From Pseudomonadota bacterium (GTDB taxonomy: Bacteria > Pseudomonadota > Alphaproteobacteria > Reyranellales > Reyranellaceae): a DNA stretch of 37,048 nt. The stretch covers positions 1 to 37,048 of the forward strand of contig JAFEFF010000085.1 of NCBI GenBank assembly GCA_018240745.1. Reading direction: 5' to 3'. Under the pieces are notes generated by a model. It did no database searches. It saw only the letters and a list, made by a program, of their open reading frames with translations, and was not told the DNA's origin. Shown in pieces: positions 30,509 through 37,048 of the stretch. The translations under genes and the position numbers were made by a program. How positions within the stretch are numbered: the first letter of the stretch is position 1; each line of letters starts with the position of its first letter.

Positions 30509-31300
30509 CTACTGCACCGTGTCGCGGAAGTAGAGCATGCGGCCGTGGATGATGCCGAAGAAGGTCTTGGCCTCGAGCTTGACCGGATAGCGCAGCTGCG
30601 TCTCGTCCATGCGGGCCAGCCAGATGCGCATCGGCCGCTGGGAATCGGTCTCCGCTTCGGCCGGCGCGTCATAGAACTCACCGGCGACCCGCTTGGTGTA
30701 GATGTCGCAGATCAGCAGATCGCCCTTGGCCTGCGCCACGTTGGCGGCCTGCGGCGACTCGGTGCCGATCTTCTTCAGGATGATGTCGATGCGCCGCTTG
30801 CCGTCGTTGGACGGCACGGTGCGGTCGCACGCCGCGTCTCCCGCCGCGCCGACCGAGATCGCCGCCGACAGCGGGTCGAGCGAGGGCAGGACCTTGTCCT
30901 CCGGAATCGCCTGCTTCGGCGTCGGCTTCCATTGCGGATTGAAGGTCTGGCTCACCAGGCCGGCCTGCCCGTATTGGGCCAGCCAGGTGCGCGGCTGGCC
31001 GCCGACCACCAGGGCCAGCGAACCGCTCGACGGCTGCATGCCCTGCGGTCCGAACGTGCCCCAGGCGCGGTTGCGGCCCTCGTACTGGATGGTCAGCGCC
31101 TTGAGGATGCCTTCCTTGAAGACATGGCTCTCGATGTCGTAGCGGTTGCCCGCGTACTTGGCGGTGAAGTCGATGCGAAATCCGGTCATGCCCACGAACG
31201 TGATCTCGTAGCCTGCCTGGATCTGGCGCGTCGTCTGGGCCAATGCCGCGGGTGCGGTGCAGCACAAGGCCAGGGCGGCCGCAGCCGTACGAAAACTCAT
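30509..31300 (-). CDS. DUF3108 domain secreted protein
   Basis: This 263-residue protein has a signal peptide (MSFRTAAAALALCCTAPAALAQ) and a DUF3108-type beta-rich body: IQAGYEITFVGMTGFRIDF, YDIESHVFKEGILKALT, and a long middle around the Pro-rich PQWKPTPKQAIP. The family is periplasmic or outer-membrane associated and of unknown function, common in alphaproteobacteria. The start at 31300 gives a well-formed signal peptide; the longer frame has none. It is divergent from the Atm1-like exporter with 103 bp between. Confidence 0.85.
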   Translation of the reverse strand: MSFRTAAAALALCCTAPAALAQTTRQIQAGYEITFVGMTGFRIDFTAKYAGNRYDIESHVFKEGILKALTIQYEGRNRAWGTFGPQGMQPSSGSLALVVGGQPRTWLAQYGQAGLVSQTFNPQWKPTPKQAIPEDKVLPSLDPLSAAISVGAAGDAACDRTVPSNDGKRRIDIILKKIGTESPQAANVAQAKGDLLICDIYTKRVAGEFYDAPAEAETDSQRPMRIWLARMDETQLRYPVKLEAKTFFGIIHGRMLYFRDTVQ

Positions 31301-31403
31301 GAAATCGTGCTCCACCGGGGGACTTACCTCGGGCTCCCCGGCACGATAGAAGGCCGACGCCCCCGACGCCACCCATTGCCAGAGCCCACAAACAGGCCCG
31401 CCT

Positions 31404-33275
31404 ATGTCGCCCCCGGTCAACGACCGTCCTCCCAGCATCAGCCTCGACCGCTCGTGGGCCGTGCTGAAGATCCTGGGCCGGCATCTCTGGCCAAAGGGCG
31501 AAGGGACGCTGCGCGCCCGGATCGTCGCAGGGCTCGTGCTGCTGATCCTGGCCAAGATCACCAACGTCTACGTGCCTATCCTCTACAAGCACGCCGTCGA
31601 TGCCCTGGGCGCCAAGGCACAGGTCGTGGCGGTGCCGATCGCCCTGATCCTGGCCTACGGCTTCGCCCGGGTGCTGGCGCAGGCGTTCGGCGAGGTGCGC
31701 GATGCGATCTTCGCGCCGGTCTCGCAGCGGGCGATCCGCAACCTCGCCCTCGAAGTGTTCGACCATCTCCATGCGCTCAGCCTCCGTTTCCACCTCGAGC
31801 GCCAGACCGGCGGTCTGAGCCGGGTCATAGAACGCGGGACCCAGGGCATGGAGTTCCTGATCCGCTTCACGACGTTCAACATCCTGCCGACCCTGTTCGA
31901 GATCGGCCTGGTCGGCGTGATCCTGTGGAAGCTGTACGACTGGCGCTTCACGGCGGTCACCCTGGGCGCGGTCGCCGTCTACATCGTCTTCTCGGTCACC
32001 CTGTCGGAGTGGCGCATCAAGTTCGTGCGCCGCATGAACGACGCCGACACCGAGGCCAACGCCAAGGCGATCGACAGCCTGTTGAACTACGAGACGGTCA
32101 AGTACTTCGGCAACGAGGCGCACGAGGCGCGGCGCTACGACGTCGGCCGCCGCCGTTACGAGGTTGCGGCGATCCGCTCCAGCCGCACCCTGTCGCTGCT
32201 CAATATCGGCCAGGGCACCGTCATCTCGGCCGGCCTGGTCGCGGTGATGGTGATGGCAGGCTACGGCGTCACCCGGGGCGACATGACGCTCGGCGACTTC
32301 GTGGCGGTGAACACCTTCCTGATCCAGCTCTACATGCCGCTCAACATGCTGGGCTTCGCCTATCGCGAGATCAGGAATGCGCTGGTCAACATGGAGAAGA
32401 TGTTCGGCCTGCTCGACCTCCCGGCCGAGATCGCCGACAGGCAAGGCGCGCCGGCGCTCGAGGTCACCGGCGGCGAGATCGTGTTCGACCATGTCGACTT
32501 CCACTACGAGAAGGCGCGGCCGATCCTGCACGACGTGAGCTTCCGGGTGGCGCCGGGCGACACGGTGGCGATCGTCGGCTCGAGCGGCGCCGGCAAGTCG
32601 ACCGTCTCGCGCATCCTGTTCCGTTTCTACGACGTCGCTACCGGCAGCGTGCGGATCGACGGCCAGGACATCCGCGACGTGACGCAGCAGAGCCTGCGCG
32701 CGGCGATCGGCGTGGTGCCGCAGGACACCGTGCTGTTCAACGACACGATCTACTACAACATCTGCTATGGCCGTCCCGACAGCACCCGGGAGGATGTCGA
32801 GCGGGCAGCCCGGCTGGCGCGCATCCACGACTTCATCATGGCCCTGCCGATGGGCTACGAGACCACGGTGGGCGAGCGCGGGCTCAAGCTCTCGGGCGGC
32901 GAGAAGCAGCGCGTCGCGATCGCCCGCACGATCCTCAAGAACCCGCACATCCTGCTGTTCGACGAGGCGACCAGCGCGCTCGACACCCGCACCGAGCAGG
33001 AGATCCAGCGCTCCCTGGAAGAGGTGAGCCGCGGCCGCACCACTTTGGTGATCGCCCACCGACTCTCCACCATCGTCAATGCCGACGAGATCGTCGTGCT
33101 CGATCGCGGCCGGGTCGCCGAACGCGGCCGCCACGGCGAGCTGCTGGCGAAGAACGGCATGTATGCCGACATGTGGCGGCGCCAGCAGGAGGCCGCCGCC
33201 GAAGCCGAACGCAAGGTCGAGGTGCCGGAGCCGCCGTCCTTCCGGACGGAGGGGCATCTCCGTGTCGCCGAGTAG
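31404..33275 (+). CDS. Atm1/HMT1-type ABC exporter (fused permease and ATPase)
   Basis: This 623-residue half-transporter has six TM helices in the first 320 residues and an ATPase domain with Walker A GSSGAGKST (about 391-400), signature LSGGEKQR, Walker B ILLFDEATSALD and switch His IAHRLST. The segments YFGNEAHEARRYD and FAYREIRNALVNMEKMFGLL are typical of the Atm1/AtmA subfamily, which exports glutathione conjugates or Fe/S precursors and confers heavy-metal tolerance. As a homodimer it spans the inner membrane. The MFS gene overlaps its last codons. Confidence 0.93.
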   Translation: MSPPVNDRPPSISLDRSWAVLKILGRHLWPKGEGTLRARIVAGLVLLILAKITNVYVPILYKHAVDALGAKAQVVAVPIALILAYGFARVLAQAFGEVRDAIFAPVSQRAIRNLALEVFDHLHALSLRFHLERQTGGLSRVIERGTQGMEFLIRFTTFNILPTLFEIGLVGVILWKLYDWRFTAVTLGAVAVYIVFSVTLSEWRIKFVRRMNDADTEANAKAIDSLLNYETVKYFGNEAHEARRYDVGRRRYEVAAIRSSRTLSLLNIGQGTVISAGLVAVMVMAGYGVTRGDMTLGDFVAVNTFLIQLYMPLNMLGFAYREIRNALVNMEKMFGLLDLPAEIADRQGAPALEVTGGEIVFDHVDFHYEKARPILHDVSFRVAPGDTVAIVGSSGAGKSTVSRILFRFYDVATGSVRIDGQDIRDVTQQSLRAAIGVVPQDTVLFNDTIYYNICYGRPDSTREDVERAARLARIHDFIMALPMGYETTVGERGLKLSGGEKQRVAIARTILKNPHILLFDEATSALDTRTEQEIQRSLEEVSRGRTTLVIAHRLSTIVNADEIVVLDRGRVAERGRHGELLAKNGMYADMWRRQQEAAAEAERKVEVPEPPSFRTEGHLRVAE

Positions 33276-34419
33276 CCCGGCGATAGCCGATCCGCGCCGC
33301 ACCCTGCTGCCGGTCTTCGCCGCCTGCGCGGCAATCGGCCTGCAGGCCGGCGTCGGCATGCCGCTGGTGCCCCTGGCGCTGGAGCAACAAGGAGAGAGCA
33401 AGCTCACCATAGGCATCGTCTCGGCGTGCTGGGCGGTTGGCATGCTGTCGTTCGGCACGCGTATCCCGCACTTCGCCGCCCGGCTGGGCGCAGTGCCGGC
33501 GATCGTCGGTGCGGTGGTGGTCGGCGCGCTGATCAACTGCGCCTACACCATCACCTCCGGCCCGCTCGCCTGGGGCATCCTGACCTTCCTGCACGGCGCC
33601 ATCGGGGGCGTGCCGTGGGTGGTGAGCGAGATCTGGATGAACGTCGTGGTCGACGAGAAGCGCCGCGGCCGGGTGATGGGCCTTTACGGCGCGATGGTGG
33701 CGCTCGGCATGGCGCTCGGACCGGCGGTGCTGCAGGTGGTCGGTGTCTACGGCCCGGTGCCGTTCCTGACCGGCGCGGCGCTCTCGCTGCTGGTGGCGGT
33801 GCCGCTCTTGCCGTCGTGGCGCACGGCGCCGCTCATCCGGGTCGACGCCGCGAGCGGCTTCCGCTCGGCCGTGGTGCTCGCGCCGCTCGCCATGTTCGCC
33901 GCCTTCTCCGGCGGGCTGGGCGAGCAGGTGGCTTTCAGCTTCCTGCCGGTCTACGCGGTCAGCGCCGGCGTCCCGGCCGACACCGGCGCGCTCTGGCTGT
34001 CGGCCTTCGTCATGGGCAACGTGGTCCTGCAATGGCCGATCGGCTGGCTGGCCGATCACGCCGACCGCCGGTTGGTATTCGCCGGCTGCTCGTTCTCGAG
34101 CGCCCTGCTGGTGATCGCGCTGGCGGTGGTCCCGGCGCAATGGGCCGGCACGGTCGGCGTGGTCGCGCTGTGGGGCGGCATCTCGTTCTCGATCTATCCG
34201 GTCGGGCTCGCGCTGCTCGGCCAGCGCTTCAGGGGCGGCGACATCGCGCGCGCCAACACCGCCTTCAGCATGATCTACATCGTCGGCGGCCTGGTCGGCC
34301 GGCCGCTGGCCGGGGGTGCGATGGATTGGTTCGGCGATCCCGGCCTCGGCTGGACGCTGGCGGTGTTCTACGTCGCCGGGACGCTCGCGGCCTTGCTGGC
34401 CATGCGCCGGTCCGGCTGA
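33262..34419 (+). CDS. Major facilitator superfamily transporter
   Basis: This 385-residue, about 12-TM MFS protein of the YcaD/drug-efflux-like class carries the loop motif VVDEKRRGRVMGLYGAM and WLADHADRRLVFAG between helices. The start is the GTG at 33262, which overlaps the ABC gene's end by 14 bp and has GGAGGGG 7 bases upstream; no ATG gives a proper first helix. The tight overlap suggests co-expression with the exporter. The substrate is unknown. meaB begins 16 bp after its stop. Confidence 0.9.
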   Translation: MSPSSPAIADPRRTLLPVFAACAAIGLQAGVGMPLVPLALEQQGESKLTIGIVSACWAVGMLSFGTRIPHFAARLGAVPAIVGAVVVGALINCAYTITSGPLAWGILTFLHGAIGGVPWVVSEIWMNVVVDEKRRGRVMGLYGAMVALGMALGPAVLQVVGVYGPVPFLTGAALSLLVAVPLLPSWRTAPLIRVDAASGFRSAVVLAPLAMFAAFSGGLGEQVAFSFLPVYAVSAGVPADTGALWLSAFVMGNVVLQWPIGWLADHADRRLVFAGCSFSSALLVIALAVVPAQWAGTVGVVALWGGISFSIYPVGLALLGQRFRGGDIARANTAFSMIYIVGGLVGRPLAGGAMDWFGDPGLGWTLAVFYVAGTLAALLAMRRSG

Positions 34420-34435
34420 TATCTGTCGATCGACA

Positions 34436-35416
34436 ATGAGCGATCCGCTGCTCAAGCCGTTGCTCGCCGGCGACCGCCGTGCGCTCGCGCAAGCCATCAC
34501 CCTGATCGAATCGACGCGCGCCGATCATCGCGAACGCGCCGACGCGCTGCTGGCCGAGCTCCTGCCGTACACCGGCCAGAAGGGCGGCAAGTCGGTGCGG
34601 CTCGGCATCACCGGCGTGCCGGGCGTCGGCAAGTCGACCTTCATCGAGCGCTTCGGCCTGTCGCTGATCGAGCGCGGCCGCTCGCTCGCGGTGCTGGCGA
34701 TCGATCCCTCGTCCAAGCGCGGCGGCGGCTCGATCCTGGGCGACAAGACCCGCATGGAGGAGCTGTCGCGCAATCCGTCGGCCTTCATCCGTCCGTCGCC
34801 GGCCGGCGTCACGCTGGGCGGCGTCGCCCGGCGCACGCGCGAGGCGATGCTGCTGGTCGAGGCGGCGGGCTTCGACACGGTGATCGTCGAGACCGTCGGC
34901 GTCGGCCAGTCGGAGACGGCGGTGGCCGACATGGTCGACATGTTCATCGTCCTGCTGCTGCCCGCGGGCGGGGACGACCTGCAGGGCATCAAGCGCGGCG
35001 TCATCGAGCTCGCCGACCTGATCGTGGTCAACAAGGCCGACGGCGACCTCAAGGCCACGGCGCGCCGCGCGGTCGCCGACTACCGGCATGCGCTGCGCAT
35101 GTTGCGCTCGCCGACCGCCGGCTGGACGCCCGAGGTCACGTCGGCGTCGGCCCTGACCGGCGACGGCGTCGCCGAGGTCTGGGCGACCGTCGAGCGCTTC
35201 AACGCGGCGGTCGGCCCCCAAGGCATCGCCCGCCGCCGCGCCGAGCAGGCGCGCGCCTGGATGTGGAACGAGGTCGGCGAAACCCTGCTCGCCGAATTGC
35301 GTAAGAATCCCGAGGTGAAACGATTGGTCCCCGGGCTGGAGCGCGAGGTGGAGACGGGAAAATCCACACCCGCCGCTGCGGCCCGCCGTATGCTAGAAGC
35401 GTTCCATGGCCGCTAA
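34436..35416 (+). CDS. meaB: Methylmalonyl-CoA mutase-associated GTPase MeaB
   Basis: This 326-residue G3E-family GTPase (ArgK/MeaB) loads cobalamin into, and protects, methylmalonyl-CoA mutase. The P-loop G60-V-P-G-V-G-K-S-T68, the switch segment ETVGVGQSE and the guanine-specificity NKAD are visible, along with the [20 protein letters not shown] segment characteristic of the family. The C-terminal dimerisation helices are present. The mutase gene lies upstream on the same strand, separated by the GIY-YIG unit and unrelated transport genes. The last 11 bases overlap the YcgN gene. Confidence 0.96.
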   Translation: MSDPLLKPLLAGDRRALAQAITLIESTRADHRERADALLAELLPYTGQKGGKSVRLGITGVPGVGKSTFIERFGLSLIERGRSLAVLAIDPSSKRGGGSILGDKTRMEELSRNPSAFIRPSPAGVTLGGVARRTREAMLLVEAAGFDTVIVETVGVGQSETAVADMVDMFIVLLLPAGGDDLQGIKRGVIELADLIVVNKADGDLKATARRAVADYRHALRMLRSPTAGWTPEVTSASALTGDGVAEVWATVERFNAAVGPQGIARRRAEQARAWMWNEVGETLLAELRKNPEVKRLVPGLEREVETGKSTPAAAARRMLEAFHGR

Positions 35417-35888
35417 GTCCTTCGTCCGGCGCGCCCGGCGGGCCGCCGCCGCCCAGCAACTGCCGTTCTGGAAGCGCAAGACGCTGGCCCAGATGTCGAA
35501 GCAGGAGTGGGAGTCGCTGTGCGACGGCTGCGGCATGTGCTGCGTCAACAAGCTCGAGTACGAGGGCACCGGCGAGCTCGCCCAGACCGACACCTGCTGC
35601 AAGCTGCTCGACCCCAGGACGGCGCGCTGCAAGGACTACAGGAACCGCAAGAAGATCGTGCCGGACTGCATCCAGCTCACCCCAACCGTGGTGGCCAAGA
35701 TGGAATGGCTCCCCAAGACCTGTGCCTACCGCCTCGTCCATTTCAAGCAGGATCTGTACTGGTGGCACCCTCTGGTTTCGGGCGATCCGGAAACCGTGCA
35801 CGCTGCAGGAATCTCGGCCAAAGGCCGGGTGATTCCCGAGGATCAGGTCGAGGACATCACCGAGCGGGTGGTCGACTGGTTCGCGTGA
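35406..35888 (+). CDS. YcgN/UPF0260 cysteine-cluster protein
   Basis: This 160-residue protein has the [11 protein letters not shown] motif (about 39-49) followed by CC in TDTCCKLLD, then CKDYRNR, PDC and a late TCAYR. This is the YkgJ/YcgN-type zinc- or iron-chelating cluster arrangement (UPF0260). The biochemical function is not known. It overlaps the end of meaB by 11 bp. It is short and basic at the N-terminus ([13 protein letters not shown]). A promoter and hairpin for rpmB follow. Confidence 0.93.
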   Translation: MAAKSFVRRARRAAAAQQLPFWKRKTLAQMSKQEWESLCDGCGMCCVNKLEYEGTGELAQTDTCCKLLDPRTARCKDYRNRKKIVPDCIQLTPTVVAKMEWLPKTCAYRLVHFKQDLYWWHPLVSGDPETVHAAGISAKGRVIPEDQVEDITERVVDWFA

Positions 35889-35904
35889 TCGCGGACCGGT
35901 TTGC

Positions 35905-35933
35905 TTGACGACCCGCGGTCGGACCCTTAAAAA
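35905..35933 (+). promoter_or_regulatory. Putative sigma-70 promoter of rpmB
   Basis: TTGACG (35905-35910) and TAAAAA (35928-35933) are separated by 17 bp and lie about 50 bp before the rpmB start. The -35 is near consensus, the -10 moderate. Confidence 0.55.
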
Positions 35934-35941
35934 GCCGCCTC

Positions 35942-35968
35942 TCCCGCCGCTCGGCGGGATCGTTTTTT
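35942..35968 (+). terminator. Hairpin with T6 tract just upstream of rpmB
   Basis: TCCCGC (35942-35947) pairs with GCGGGA (35954-35959), potentially extended inside the loop, followed by TTTTTT at 35963-35968. It would end the meaB/ycgN transcript. Because the predicted rpmB start point lies at about 35940, the same hairpin would also sit at the very 5' end of the rpmB mRNA. Confidence 0.7.
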
Positions 35969-35981
35969 GAGCGGAATCGCC

Positions 35982-36287
35982 ATGCCTCGTCGTTGCGCCC
36001 TGTCTGGTAAGTCCGTCCAGTACGGCAACAATGTCAGCCACGCCAACAACAAGACCAAGCGCCGGTTCATGTCGAACCTGCAGGTCGCCTCGGTCCTGTC
36101 GGATGCACTCGGCCATTCCGTCCGCCTGCGGCTGACCCCGCGCGGCATCAAGACGATCGAGCACAACGGCGGCATCGACGCCTATCTGCTGGGCACCAAT
36201 GACAGCAAGCTCAGCCCCGAGATGGTGGCCCTGAAGCGCCGGGTCTCCTCGGCCAAGGCCAAGCGGGATGCGAAGAAGGCCGCGTAA
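35982..36287 (+). CDS. rpmB: 50S ribosomal protein L28
   Basis: This 101-residue L28 opens MPRRCALSGKSVQYGNNVSHANNKTKRRFM, with the N-terminal SGK..GNNVSHANNKTKR signature of bacterial L28, and has the alphaproteobacterial-length basic C-terminal tail (KAKRDAKKAA). It binds 23S rRNA near the E site. The start at 35982 is chosen as the family's conserved N-terminus; an upstream in-frame ATG at 35967 would fall in the hairpin's T tract. A terminator overlaps its stop codon, so it is a single-gene transcript. Confidence 0.97.
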   Translation: MPRRCALSGKSVQYGNNVSHANNKTKRRFMSNLQVASVLSDALGHSVRLRLTPRGIKTIEHNGGIDAYLLGTNDSKLSPEMVALKRRVSSAKAKRDAKKAA

Positions 36288-36303
36288 GCGGCCTTTCTTA
36301 TTT
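36276..36303 (+). terminator. Intrinsic terminator overlapping the rpmB stop
   Basis: AAGGCCGC (36276-36283), a GTAA loop holding the TAA stop, and GCGGCCTT (36288-36295), followed by a T-rich run (TCTTATTT). The convergent esterase frame ends inside this run. Confidence 0.88.
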
Positions 36304-37048
36304 CTCGTCCAGCTCGAACAGCAGCAGCAGGTTGCGCTGCAGGGTATTGAAGTTGTCGTCCGAGATCAGCCACAGCAGGGTCGCTCCGCCTGGTCCCCTG
36401 GTGGCCGAAATCCCTTCGAGGTTGTCGACTGCCAGCGGCGAGGCGAGCCGCGCGATCTCGCGCGCCGTGACGACGCCGCCCGGCTGAAACGCCGCGGCAT
36501 CCGCCGTCAGGATGCGGATACGCACACCGCGGACGAGATCGAAGGCGCGCTCCAGCACCACGAAGCCACCGTTGGGCAATGGCCGGATCGCGGTCGGATT
36601 GAAGTCGGGAATCTTGGTGTAGCGGAAGCTTTGCCAGGTGTAGCTGTCCTTGCCGACGGGCTGGCCGAGCCAGCCGGCCAGCACGCCCGGCGACACCTCG
36701 TACTGTTCGCTGATCGCGATGATGCGGCCATCGGGCAGGACAGTGATGGTCTCGACGCCGCCGTTCCATGGCTGGCGGCCGAAATCCTCGGGCAGGTTGA
36801 TCGCCGTCGGGATGCCGTCGAGCGTCGGGTAGTGCCAGATGCGGTGATGGCGCTCGAAGCTGACCAGCCACGAGCCGTCCGGCAGCGGCGCCATGCCCTC
36901 GGCGTCGGCCCAGTCCTTTTGCACGAGCGGCTTGCCGTCGAGGGCGCGCAGCGAGCCGATGCGGCCGTCCTTCAGGCCGATCAGATTGCCCTCGCCGTCG
37001 TACTCGACGGTCGCGGTGAGCCAGCTGCCGACGTCGGAGATCGAGCTC
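36298..37048 (-). CDS. Esterase-like / phytase-type secreted protein (partial, N-terminus beyond the edge)
   Basis: An open minus-strand frame enters from the right edge and runs to a TAA at 36298-36300; the 5' end is missing. At least 250 residues are visible: SWLTATVEYDGEGNLIGLKDG, then DADAEGMAPLPDGSWLVSFERHHRI-type segments, VLPDGRIIAISEQYE, NGGFVVLERAFDL and DNLEGISA with LWLISDDNFN at the end. This is the COG4246 esterase-like activity of phytase family beta-propeller. Members are usually exported. The internal GTG at 36924 is not the real start because the frame continues upstream with family-like sequence. Confidence 0.85.
   Translation of the reverse strand, partial: SSISDVGSWLTATVEYDGEGNLIGLKDGRIGSLRALDGKPLVQKDWADAEGMAPLPDGSWLVSFERHHRIWHYPTLDGIPTAINLPEDFGRQPWNGGVETITVLPDGRIIAISEQYEVSPGVLAGWLGQPVGKDSYTWQSFRYTKIPDFNPTAIRPLPNGGFVVLERAFDLVRGVRIRILTADAAAFQPGGVVTAREIARLASPLAVDNLEGISATRGPGGATLLWLISDDNFNTLQRNLLLLFELDEK

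Noticed and set aside
30269..33286. A 1005-codon plus-strand frame across the DUF3108 and ABC genes
   Set aside because: It runs antisense to DUF3108 and out of frame through the ABC exporter, both clear family members. No domain is visible.
1..37048. CRISPR arrays, tRNA or rRNA genes
   Set aside because: No regularly spaced direct repeats of array type, and no tRNA cloverleaf or rRNA-like stretch was recognised by eye. A covariance search (tRNAscan-SE, Infernal) would settle it.

Overview
The window is GC-rich, densely packed chromosomal DNA from what looks like an environmental alphaproteobacterium. The gene families suggest this: tripartite-tricarboxylate (Bug) binding protein, DUF3108, YcgN, Atm1-type ABC exporter, several class III nucleotide cyclases, PECR-like SDRs and an L28 of alphaproteobacterial length. 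The flavour is that of Reyranella or related Rhodospirillales/Hyphomicrobiales, but that placement is inference, because no rRNA gene or phylogeny is available here. Most genes are ordinary metabolism or transport, many joined by 4-bp ATGA overlaps. No tRNA, rRNA or CRISPR array was seen.

Layout. 1-2878 (+): the end of an upstream gene, then an operon of amidohydrolase, SCP-x thiolase-like protein and DUF35 OB/Zn-ribbon protein. 2972-5353: a TetR regulator divergent from a sterol-desaturase-like membrane hydroxylase, then an SDR without the catalytic Tyr. 5382-7098: a small lipoprotein with a repeat-rich upstream region, a quinone-reductase-like flavoprotein, and a RelE/HigB-type toxin-antitoxin pair whose toxin gene is frameshifted. 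7173-12389: a class IV aminotransferase, a secreted YXWXPG-repeat protein, a UxaA-type dehydratase behind a palindrome cluster, a cold-shock protein and an amidase.

12436-19590 (+) is a tight six-gene run: Cache-domain cyclase, HemK-like methyltransferase, solute-binding-protein/permease fusion, second permease, PECR-like SDR, and a six-TM cyclase. No ABC ATPase is present. 19582-24265 holds alpha-glucan phosphorylase and a Rid protein (-), then Cu/Zn superoxide dismutase and a third cyclase (SRPBCC + Zn-ribbon) (+). 24321-27440 (-) has an HSL-type esterase, a Bug binding protein and a split ChrA pair.

27579-35888 holds methylmalonyl-CoA mutase and its chaperone GTPase MeaB. Between them lie a 423-bp inverted-repeat-bounded GIY-YIG nuclease element, a repeat-rich gap, a DUF3108 protein, an Atm1-like exporter and an MFS transporter. 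YcgN overlaps the end of meaB. rpmB (L28) and an edge-truncated phytase-like esterase close the window.

The two most interesting signals are the GIY-YIG gene enclosed by long, nearly perfect terminal inverted repeats (29739-30161), which looks like a small mobile or REP-like unit, and the cyclase-methyltransferase-transporter-SDR-cyclase operon, which looks like an uncharacterised sensing/second-messenger cassette.
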